Below, one piece after another: positions 23,859-30,737 of a DNA stretch of 40,725 nucleotides. This stretch comes from Acholeplasmataceae bacterium (GTDB taxonomy: Bacteria > Bacillota_I > Bacilli_A > Acholeplasmatales > Acholeplasmataceae): the NCBI GenBank assembly GCA_007692425.1, contig RECG01000023.1, positions 1-40,725 on the forward strand, in the 5' to 3' direction. Both the position numbers and the translations under genes were made by a program. Every line of letters begins with the position of its first letter. Within the stretch, counting starts at the first letter, position 1. A model generated the notes under the pieces. It did not search any database. It saw only the letters and a list, made by a program, of their open reading frames with translations, and was not told the DNA's origin.

Positions 23859-24459
23859 GTTTGACCTCCTTGAAATAGGTTGAGATGAGAAAGTTCAGTT
23901 TTCGCTTGACTTGATTGGCAAAATCTTGATAATTTGTGTCTTGATGATAAAGATAAAAGAGAAAATCGGCGGCAACGACACCGTAAATCATATGTGACAA
24001 TTCTTTGGCTGACAAAGGATCATCATGGGTGCCGGTGCATCGCTCGATGGTTTGTGTCAGGGCTTCAATATAATTCAAGTCCAGCGCGGCAAGCCTGTGA
24101 AACAGGGTTGGCTTTTTTCGGGCAAGTTTCAAAGAAGCGATAAACAAATCGAACAGCATGCCTCTTGGCAAGTTGTTCATCCGTTTGATTGGATGAAGGG
24201 CTTGGATCATGATCATCTCGATGGGCGAAGGCAGATCCGACGTCTCAACTTCATCAACGCCGATTGCTTCGAAAATGGTGATCAAGATCTCATCCTTCGA
24301 AGCAAAATAATTAAAAAGGGTACCTTCGGCGATCCCGCAGGCCTTGGCGATGGTTTTGGTCTTGGTCTGTTCATAGCCGTGTTTCGTGAACAATTCCCGG
24401 GCCGTCTCAATGATATGTTGGCGGGTTTCTTCTTTCAGTGCCTTTGTGATGCGTCCCAT
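23830..24459 (-). CDS. TetR-family repressor of the FtsX-type ABC transporter
   Basis: 209-residue repressor with the N-terminal helix-turn-helix domain (about 12-58; TIAKACGIAEGTLFNYFASKDEIL) and a ligand-binding C-terminal part. ATG 24459 follows GAGGTG at 5 bases. It is the first gene of a three-gene operon (tetR, ATPase, permease) joined by overlaps. A palindrome between the -10 box and the start codon (24476-24491) is its likely operator, so it should repress itself and the transporter until an inducer binds. Confidence 0.93.
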   Translation of the reverse strand: MGRITKALKEETRQHIIETARELFTKHGYEQTKTKTIAKACGIAEGTLFNYFASKDEILITIFEAIGVDEVETSDLPSPIEMIMIQALHPIKRMNNLPRGMLFDLFIASLKLARKKPTLFHRLAALDLNYIEALTQTIERCTGTHDDPLSAKELSHMIYGVVAADFLFYLYHQDTNYQDFANQVKRKLNFLISTYFKEVKHVDSTEQGQ

Positions 24460-24475
24460 CTCATCACCTCTTTAT

Positions 24476-24491
24476 TATGAGTACACTCATA
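24476..24491. promoter_or_regulatory. Operator palindrome of the tetR-ABC operon
   Basis: TATGAGT-AC-ACTCATA is a perfect inverted repeat with 7-base arms and a 2-base centre, placed directly downstream of the -10 box. Size, symmetry and position are like the operator at 11373-11388, but the sequence differs, consistent with two separate TetR proteins. Confidence 0.82.
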
Positions 24492-24520
24492 TTATAACGT
24501 GACCGGTTTGATCTTGTCAA
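24491..24520 (-). promoter_or_regulatory. Promoter of the tetR-ABC operon
   Basis: Minus strand: TTGACA (24515-24520), 18-base spacer, TATAAT (24491-24496). The operator overlaps its downstream edge. Confidence 0.85.
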
Positions 24521-24521
24521 T

Positions 24522-24546
24522 AAAAAAAGGGGCTTGATATCCCCTT
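24522..24546 (-). terminator. Terminator of the Na/Pi-uvrB-Sel1 gene run
   Basis: Minus strand: AAGGGG (24541-24546), 8-base loop, CCCCTT (24527-24532), then TTTTTTTA. It starts at the stop of the small membrane protein and separates that run from the tetR promoter 2 bases further on. Confidence 0.85.
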
Positions 24547-24821
24547 CATGTGTAATACAAACTGATCATGGGTGCTACCACGACACCGATATAGAGCATG
24601 ATCCTAAGATGAAGACCCAGGTCGCAAAACGGTTTCTTAAAAATCCTTTCGGGCTTGAGGATCATCAGGTATATCATCGCCGTCAAAAGCAACGAGATGA
24701 TGCTGAACAAGATCTTCAAACCAAGTTCACCGGCATAACCGGGATGGGTGTAGGACAAGATGTTCATGTAGACATACAGGCCGGCGCCGCCGGCCAGATA
24801 GGCATATTTCAAGATGACCAT
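24546..24821 (-). CDS. Small membrane protein, function unknown
   Basis: 91 residues with three predicted membrane helices (about 2-22, 33-52, 70-88) separated by short loops, including RIFKKPFCDLG. No family recognised. The start overlaps the end of the Sel1-repeat gene by 13 bases and has only a poor ribosome binding site (AAAAAAG), so it probably depends on translation of the upstream gene. A terminator follows at once, making it the last gene of the run. Confidence 0.6.
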   Translation of the reverse strand: MVILKYAYLAGGAGLYVYMNILSYTHPGYAGELGLKILFSIISLLLTAMIYLMILKPERIFKKPFCDLGLHLRIMLYIGVVVAPMISLYYT

Positions 24822-26077
24822 GGACTTTTTTGCAGTTTGGCATAATTGCCGATGGATTGCATCAGCTTGACTGCGACCTCCAATCCTTGATCAGCGGCTT
24901 TTTGCCACCAAAAACGGGCTTGTTCTTCATCTTTTTCAACGACAACACCTTCAAAATGGAGCATCCCGAGATTATATTGGGCAATGGCAAGTCCGGCCTT
25001 TGCAGCCTTTTCATACCAGTAGAAAGCCTGTTCGCCGTTGATGGCGACACCGTCTCCCTTTTGATACATGACGGCAAGATTGTACTGGGCGTTAGGGTGA
25101 TCGAGATGTGCGGCTTCCTGCAACAATCCGAACACGATACTGTAATCTTTTTCCTCTTCTTGCATCAAAATCATGGCAAGATGATACAACGCATCACGGT
25201 CTTTTTGGGCCGCGGCCCGCTCATACCAATAAACGGCTTTCTCAATACTTTGGGGCACACCTTTGCCATGTTGATGATAGAGGCCGACATGATATTCGGC
25301 ACGAACGTGTTGGTGTTTGGCGGCAGCCAAAAACCACTCATACGCTTTCAAGGGGTTTTGACTGTTCCGTTCATGATGATACATGCCAAGGGTGTACATG
25401 GCAAGCGGGTATTGCTGCCGGGCGGCTTTCTCAAGATAGACGATCGCCTTTGGCCAAATCTTTTCTTCAAGATAAATCACACCGAGGGCATACAAGGCAT
25501 AAGGGTGGTCTTGCTCTGCGGCCTTTTCATAATAGATCTTGGCCTTTTCTTGTTGGCTTTCAACTTCGTCCGAACTGATGGTCTCATAAATCATGCCCAG
25601 CATGTATTGGCTGTCGGCATATCCCATATCAGCAGCTTTCATGAACCATTCGATGGCGGAAAACAAGTAACGTTGGACGGCAAAACCATAATAGAAAAAG
25701 GTCCCTAGAAGGTGAATGCTGACGGGGTCGCCTTCTTCGGCTTCTTGGCGGAGGGATTGAAAACTGTCGCGAAACAACCTGAGTGCAGTGGTTTCATCCT
25801 TATCCACACCATAACCATGATGGTACATGAGCGCCATGGCGTAATGGCATTTGTAGCTGCCCAAGGCAGCCCCTTTCCGATAAAGGTCCAAGGCTTTGCC
25901 AAAATCGACGGAGACGTTGTCGCCAAGGCCGTGGAAACGACCGAGGAAAAAATAGGCGTCTGCGTGACCAGAGGCGGCCGCTTGATTGAAATGCTCTAAG
26001 GCGGCCATGATATTTTTTTGCTTGGTATTAAGGATGTAATTGGACAAACCGGCTTGATAATGGGTGTTGGCGTTCAT
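24809..26077 (-). CDS. Sel1-like repeat (SLR/TPR) protein
   Basis: The 422-residue protein is built almost wholly of about ten Sel1-type repeats of 34-40 residues, each a helix pair with the pattern A-x-Y-x-L-G-x-x-Y-x-x-G-x-x-x-x-K-A-x-x-W-Y-x-x-A-A. Clear copies include AQYNLAVMYQKGDGV and AQYNLGMLHFEGVVV. Such proteins are scaffolds for protein-protein contact. No signal peptide or membrane segment is visible, so it should be cytoplasmic. GGAG precedes ATG 26077. It lies 21 bases past the SGNH hydrolase and overlaps the small membrane protein, which might be its partner; that is a guess from context. Confidence 0.93.
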   Translation of the reverse strand: MNANTHYQAGLSNYILNTKQKNIMAALEHFNQAAASGHADAYFFLGRFHGLGDNVSVDFGKALDLYRKGAALGSYKCHYAMALMYHHGYGVDKDETTALRLFRDSFQSLRQEAEEGDPVSIHLLGTFFYYGFAVQRYLFSAIEWFMKAADMGYADSQYMLGMIYETISSDEVESQQEKAKIYYEKAAEQDHPYALYALGVIYLEEKIWPKAIVYLEKAARQQYPLAMYTLGMYHHERNSQNPLKAYEWFLAAAKHQHVRAEYHVGLYHQHGKGVPQSIEKAVYWYERAAAQKDRDALYHLAMILMQEEEKDYSIVFGLLQEAAHLDHPNAQYNLAVMYQKGDGVAINGEQAFYWYEKAAKAGLAIAQYNLGMLHFEGVVVEKDEEQARFWWQKAADQGLEVAVKLMQSIGNYAKLQKSPWSS

Positions 26078-26098
26078 GTCATCATCTCCGCTACCATC

Positions 26099-26713
26099 TT
26101 ACCATAAGCGTGCTGTCAAATGCCTGTGATAGACCGCATAGCCTTGATCATTCAGGTGAAGGCCGTCTGTGGTCAGATCGGGGTCGAGTGCCCCTTCCCT
26201 GATGACGTGCTTCGACAAGTCCACGTACTGTTTCGGGGGAAGGTGTGATTCGAGCCATTGGTTAAGTCCGGTCAGTTTGGCGTTGTCACGGACGAACAAG
26301 GCCGTTTTGAGTTTGCCTGGATGAATCGGCAACGCCGACACCACCAGCACCCGCACTTTGGGAATAGCCTTCTCCAGTGCGTCCTTGATGGTGATCAGCC
26401 GCTCACAAATGGCCATGGCATCATCTTCAAGCAAGACAAAATCGTTGGTTCCGGCATGAAGCACGACTTGTTTCGGCATCAGCCGGACAACATGTTCCAG
26501 ACGATTCAGCACACCCTCGGTCGTGTCTCCGGGGATGCCTTGGTTGATCACGTGACGTCCTCTGAAAAGACGCTTGACAGGATAATAGGCAAGCATCGAG
26601 TCACCCAGCAACACCAGTTCGGTGTCACGGGCTTCCAATAATGCAAATTTGTTGATGTGGCGCTCATAGTCGGCCTTCAGGACGGCCTTGAGCATGACAA
26701 GGTCGCGTTCCAT
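26099..26713 (-). CDS. SGNH/GDSL-family hydrolase
   Basis: The 204-residue esterase/lipase-type enzyme has all SGNH blocks: LLGDSML (Ser39), INQGIPG (Gly59), HAGTND (Asn90) and TTDGLHLN (Asp183, His186). There is no signal peptide, so it is likely cytoplasmic. The substrate is unknown; small acyl esters, acetylated sugars or lysophospholipids are possible. ATG 26713 follows GGGGTG at 6 bases; the upstream GTG at 26722 lies within that site. It lies 19 bases downstream of uvrB in the same run. Confidence 0.9.
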   Translation of the reverse strand: MERDLVMLKAVLKADYERHINKFALLEARDTELVLLGDSMLAYYPVKRLFRGRHVINQGIPGDTTEGVLNRLEHVVRLMPKQVVLHAGTNDFVLLEDDAMAICERLITIKDALEKAIPKVRVLVVSALPIHPGKLKTALFVRDNAKLTGLNQWLESHLPPKQYVDLSKHVIREGALDPDLTTDGLHLNDQGYAVYHRHLTARLW

Positions 26714-26732
26714 CGTGTTCACCCCGGTTTAA

Positions 26733-28700
26733 TCAGACTGATGACTCGTGTTCGGTTTTCAGTTCGAAAATCAGATCACGTAATTCTGCCGCCCGTTCGA
26801 ATTCAAGGTTTTTCGCGGCATCACGCATCTCGTTTTCCAATCGTTTGATTGTCTTATCCCGTTCTTTTCGGCTCATCTTGGTATAATCCTTCTCTTCGGC
26901 AATCACGTCGCTCTTGATGCTGATTTTATCTCTGATTGCCTTTTGGATGGAGACGGGTTCGACCTGGTTGTCGATATTGAATTGCAGTTGCAGGGAGCGG
27001 CGACGCTCGGTTTCCTTGATGGCATAGGCCATCGCGTCACTGATCTTATCGGCATACATGATGACCATACCGTTCACATTGCGGGCAGCCCGACCGCTGG
27101 TCTGGATCAGACTTCGTTCACTTCGTAAAAACCCTTGTTTGTCGGCATCCAGGATGGCCACCAAGGAGACTTCGGGCAAATCGAGACCTTCACGAAGCAA
27201 ATTGATGCCAATCAGGCAGTCATACTTGCCCAGTCGAAGATCACGCAGGATGGTGATGCGCTCAAGTGATTTGATTTCATTATGCAAATAGGCGACTTTT
27301 AATCCGAGTTTTTTGAAATAGGCGGTCAGGTCTTCGCTCATTCTGATGGTCAGGGTGGTGACCAGGACACGTTCATTTTTGGCCATCCTGGCCTTGATTT
27401 CAAAATAGAGGTCGTCAATTTGTCCTTCGGTCGGTCTGATTTCAATTTTCGGATCCAGCAAATACGTCGGTCTGATGATCTGCTCGATGACCGGCAACCC
27501 TTTCTCAATCTCATAAGCGCCAGGGGTGGCCGACAAATAGATGACTTTATTCATCTTGTCTTCGAATTCGGAAAATTGCAAAGGTCTGTTATCAAGCGCG
27601 CTCGGTAGTCTGAAACCGTGTCCAACCAATGTTTCTTTGCGGGAGCGGTCACCATGATACATCCCTCGCACCTGGGGGATGGTCACATGCGACTCATCGA
27701 CGATCAACAAGTAATCATCACCAAAAAAGTCCATGAGCGTGGCGGGTGTCTCACCTTCATCACGCAACGCCAGATGGCGTGCGTAATTCTCAATCCCGCT
27801 GCAAATGCCGATTTCTTCAAGCATTTCGATATCATAACGGGTGCGTTGTTCGATACGTTGGGCTTCAAGCAACATGTCATGTGTCTTGAAGTAAGTGATG
27901 CGCGCTTCCAGTTCTTGCTTGATCCGTTCTATCGAGGTTTGTAACTTGTCTTTGTTGGTCATGAAGTGGGTTGCTGGAAAGATCGTGACGTGTTGCAGGT
28001 TCTCAAGCGCTTGTCCGGTGACGACATCAAAACGTTTGATGTCATCGACCTCGTCACCAAAAAAGGAGATACGGATGCCTTGGGCCCGTTCATATGCGGG
28101 GATGACTTCAATGACGTCGCCTCTGACGCGAAAGGTGCCGCGCTGAAAATCGATGTCGTTGCGTGCATAGGTCAATTCGACCAGTTTGTTGATCAGCACG
28201 TCATGCCCATAGGCTTCTTTGGTACGAACGACAATCATGGCGTTTTGATAATCACCGGGATCGCCGATGCCATAAATGCACGAAACAGAGGCCACGACAA
28301 TCACATCGTCTTGTTCTAACAGTGAGGCGGTGGCGCTATGTCGCATTTCATCAATCTCATCATTGATCGATGAATCCTTTTCGATATAGGTATCGGTTGA
28401 GACCACGTATGCTTCCGGTTGGTAATAATCATAATACGAAATGAAGTATTCAACCCTGTTATCAGGGAAAAATGCCTTCAATTCACCATAGAGCTGTCCG
28501 GCCAGTGTTTTGTTAGGGGCTAAAATCAAAGTCTTTTTTTGCATGTTCTGGATGATGTTGGCAATCGTGAAGGTCTTGCCGGTGCCGGTCGCACCTAAAA
28601 GGACCTGCTGCCTGATGCCGCGGTCCATATTGGTTTTCAAGGTTTCAATGGCTTTGATCTGATCGCCTTTCGGTGTGAAAGGTGCCGTGAGTTTAAACAT
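26733..28700 (-). CDS. uvrB: Excinuclease ABC subunit B
   Basis: DNA-damage recognition helicase of nucleotide excision repair, acting with UvrA and UvrC, neither of which is in the window. The 655 residues show Walker [10 protein letters not shown], the beta-hairpin region with [10 protein letters not shown], the DESH box, helicase motifs (LSATPG; RAARN) and the C-terminal UVR domain (about 615-650) for UvrC contact. ATG 28700 (MFKLTAPF) follows AAAGGTGG at 8 bases; the longer frame would begin with GTG 28712. Unusually, it is placed downstream of a phosphate transporter and upstream of an SGNH hydrolase. Confidence 0.98.
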   Translation of the reverse strand: MFKLTAPFTPKGDQIKAIETLKTNMDRGIRQQVLLGATGTGKTFTIANIIQNMQKKTLILAPNKTLAGQLYGELKAFFPDNRVEYFISYYDYYQPEAYVVSTDTYIEKDSSINDEIDEMRHSATASLLEQDDVIVVASVSCIYGIGDPGDYQNAMIVVRTKEAYGHDVLINKLVELTYARNDIDFQRGTFRVRGDVIEVIPAYERAQGIRISFFGDEVDDIKRFDVVTGQALENLQHVTIFPATHFMTNKDKLQTSIERIKQELEARITYFKTHDMLLEAQRIEQRTRYDIEMLEEIGICSGIENYARHLALRDEGETPATLMDFFGDDYLLIVDESHVTIPQVRGMYHGDRSRKETLVGHGFRLPSALDNRPLQFSEFEDKMNKVIYLSATPGAYEIEKGLPVIEQIIRPTYLLDPKIEIRPTEGQIDDLYFEIKARMAKNERVLVTTLTIRMSEDLTAYFKKLGLKVAYLHNEIKSLERITILRDLRLGKYDCLIGINLLREGLDLPEVSLVAILDADKQGFLRSERSLIQTSGRAARNVNGMVIMYADKISDAMAYAIKETERRRSLQLQFNIDNQVEPVSIQKAIRDKISIKSDVIAEEKDYTKMSRKERDKTIKRLENEMRDAAKNLEFERAAELRDLIFELKTEHESSV

Positions 28701-28725
28701 GGTGTCATCCACCTTTCATGGATGG

Positions 28726-30402
28726 TCAATCCTCTTCGTCTGATTTGGGCATCAACATGCTTTGCGGGATGTAAAGCGGTTCGATCACGCTGCCGGCGAT
28801 ATTCATGAGATGGTCACCGATCCGTTCGAGGTTGGACAGGATGTCCGCATAGTTGGCAGCGAGCACAAACGTCACATCACCTTGTTTGAGTTGTTCGATG
28901 TAGCGATAGCGGGCCAGTTCCTCGATTTCATCGACGACCTCTTCACGCTCAATCGCTTTGTGGGCGAGTTCGATATTGTTGTCAGTAAAAGCCTCTAGCG
29001 TTTCATCAAGCATATTGCCGAGAACGTCATAAAGTTCGTTAAGATCACGTGCGCTTTCTTCGGATAAGAATTGTGATTCCAGATAGCGCTCTTCAAAAAA
29101 TTCCATGATGTTGGTCAAGTGGTCGCCAATCCGTTCAAAATCACGAATGGTATCAAGGTTGCGCGACAGTTTTTTGGAATTGTCAGCACCCAGTCCGCCC
29201 TGTGCGATCTTGATCAGATAGTCATGAAGTTTTTCATCATAAGTGTCGATGATCATTTCCAACGTCTGGGCTTCATCGACCAGTTTTGAGTTTTCTTTGA
29301 AACTATATACTTTTGTAATGTCAAAGTATTCCTTGACAATCGATCCCATATAGATGATGCCTTTTTTGACCAGTTCAAGCGCCAAGACCGGTGATGTCGC
29401 GATCAGTGTTTCATCAAACACTTCCTCAGGGACATGATGGTCCTTGTCATCTTTGATGCTCCAGATGACAAAGCGCATCAGATAGCGGATGAAGAAAAAC
29501 AACAGCAAAGCGGTCAAAATGTTTTGGACGGCATGGGCGAACGCGATGGTCAACATCGAGTAAGGTTTTAAAAACTGATCTTCAATCAATTGAATCAAGG
29601 CGGTGTAAGGGATCAGCAACGGCAAAAATACGAGCGCGGTCACCAAGTTGAACATGACATGGATCAAGGCGCCTCGCTTACTGTCTTTGTTGCCACCGAT
29701 GGACGCAATCATGGCGGTGATGGTGGTGCCGATATTGGCCCCGATCAAAATCGGAACAGCGCCGGTCAATTGAATCGATTGCACGCCGGTCGCGTTGATT
29801 TCATATAGTTTTTGCAAGACACCGATTGATGCCGATGACGACTGGACGATGGTCGTGAAAACCGTACCGAATATCGTGCCTAGAAACCAGTTTTTAGCGA
29901 AACTTTGGAACATGGTTTCCGCGAACTCCGTCGCGGCCAGCGGACGAAGTCCGCCTTCCATGGTCTTCAAACCGTAAAACAGCATGCCGAGACCGACGAT
30001 GGCGCCCCCGATATAGCGGATCTTCTTGCGTTTGAAAAAGGTCATGAACACACCAACAGCCAAAAACACAGGTCCGTAATTGGCAATCGGCAAGCCGATG
30101 ATGAAGGCTGTGAAGGTCGTGCCGATGTTGGCACCCATGATGATGCCGACGCTTTGGGGAAACGTCATCAATCCAGCCCTGAGAAGACCGATGGTCAAGA
30201 CCGTCGCCCCTGACGATGATTGGATGGAAATCGTCAAGATAATTCCGACAATCACACCTTTAAGCGGTGTGTTGGTTGATTTCTCGATGATTGATTTAAG
30301 TCTGCTTCCGGCAACGGCTTTCAGGGAATCACTCATGAGGTTGATGCCAAATAAAAAGAGTGCCAGTCCGCCTAAGACAAGAATGATTGCATCACTATAC
30401 AT
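28726..30402 (-). CDS. Na+/phosphate cotransporter with C-terminal PhoU-like domain (NptA family)
   Basis: 558-residue membrane protein. The N-terminal membrane part (about 1-310) has two inverted repeats, each with the QSSS signature of Na/Pi-cotransporters (IQSSSGAT and VQSSSASIG) and the GANIGTT motif repeated twice. The C-terminal part (about 340-545) is a helical PhoU-like domain with ERIGDHLTNI and ERIGDHLMNI, metal-binding motifs of PhoU. It should import phosphate with sodium and sense or limit flux through the PhoU part. GGAG lies 8 bases before ATG 30402. It leads the run to uvrB and beyond; the only clear upstream promoter is before the small gene at 30468-30590. Confidence 0.95.
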   Translation of the reverse strand: MYSDAIILVLGGLALFLFGINLMSDSLKAVAGSRLKSIIEKSTNTPLKGVIVGIILTISIQSSSGATVLTIGLLRAGLMTFPQSVGIIMGANIGTTFTAFIIGLPIANYGPVFLAVGVFMTFFKRKKIRYIGGAIVGLGMLFYGLKTMEGGLRPLAATEFAETMFQSFAKNWFLGTIFGTVFTTIVQSSSASIGVLQKLYEINATGVQSIQLTGAVPILIGANIGTTITAMIASIGGNKDSKRGALIHVMFNLVTALVFLPLLIPYTALIQLIEDQFLKPYSMLTIAFAHAVQNILTALLLFFFIRYLMRFVIWSIKDDKDHHVPEEVFDETLIATSPVLALELVKKGIIYMGSIVKEYFDITKVYSFKENSKLVDEAQTLEMIIDTYDEKLHDYLIKIAQGGLGADNSKKLSRNLDTIRDFERIGDHLTNIMEFFEERYLESQFLSEESARDLNELYDVLGNMLDETLEAFTDNNIELAHKAIEREEVVDEIEELARYRYIEQLKQGDVTFVLAANYADILSNLERIGDHLMNIAGSVIEPLYIPQSMLMPKSDEED

Positions 30403-30444
30403 ATAAAACTCCTGTCATGATGATTGGAAAGTGTCTCCATTGAA

Positions 30445-30468
30445 AAGAGCATCAAAAACGATGCTCTT
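30445..30468 (-). terminator. Terminator or attenuator between the small gene and the Na/Pi gene
   Basis: AAGAGCATC (30445-30453) and GATGCTCTT (30460-30468) form a perfect 9-bp stem with a 6-base loop. On the minus strand it ends in TTTTC, a short T-run, so read-through to the Na/Pi gene is possible. Confidence 0.7.
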
Positions 30469-30590
30469 CAATCAATCGCGATGTGTTGAAAATGAAAAAC
30501 AAGGCCAGCTTCTTTTGTCTCGAAACCAATTGACAAGACATGATTGCATAAATGGTCATCATCATCGAAGATCATGTTGATTGGATGCAT
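30468..30590 (-). CDS. Possible 40-residue protein in a 335-base gap
   Basis: Between the Na/Pi gene and ppdK is a 335-base stretch without a large gene. It has an extended -10 box (30627-30635), GAGG 10 bases before ATG 30590, a 40-codon frame (begins MHPINMIFDDDDHLC, ends FHFQHIAID) and a terminator that begins exactly at its stop. These four signals in order are hard to explain by chance, but the protein has no known family, no membrane segment, and codon evidence is too short to judge. A slightly longer form could start at 30599. It could instead be a non-coding RNA of about 150 bases. Confidence 0.4.
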   Translation of the reverse strand: MHPINMIFDDDDHLCNHVLSIGFETKEAGLVFHFQHIAID

Positions 30591-30626
30591 GCTTGACATT
30601 CCTCGTTTCAATCTTATTCCATAGTC

Positions 30627-30635
30627 ATTATAACA
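30627..30635 (-). promoter_or_regulatory. Extended -10 promoter in the gap before the Na/Pi gene
   Basis: Minus strand TGT-TATAAT. No good -35 is seen at 17 bases (TGTCAA is the nearest). It may drive the possible small gene and, by read-through, the Na/Pi-uvrB run. Confidence 0.6.
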
Positions 30636-30705
30636 CATCCAAAAGACATTTGACATGGCCTACTGATTTGAAAGCGTTTTTTTGTTTTTGTTTTAAAAAA
30701 ACAAA

Positions 30706-30728
30706 AGCCGGTGCATGATGCACCGGCT
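30706..30728 (-). terminator. Terminator of pfkA-ppdK
   Basis: AGCCGGTGCA and TGCACCGGCT form a perfect 10-bp stem with a 3-base loop, followed on the minus strand by TTTGTTTTTTT. It lies 9 bases past the ppdK stop. Confidence 0.95.
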
Positions 30729-30737
30729 GATGATTGG

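Noticed and set aside
24830-25708. 292-codon plus-strand frame opposite the Sel1-repeat gene
   Set aside because: The minus-strand frame is a regular Sel1-repeat protein. The plus frame only mirrors those repeats.
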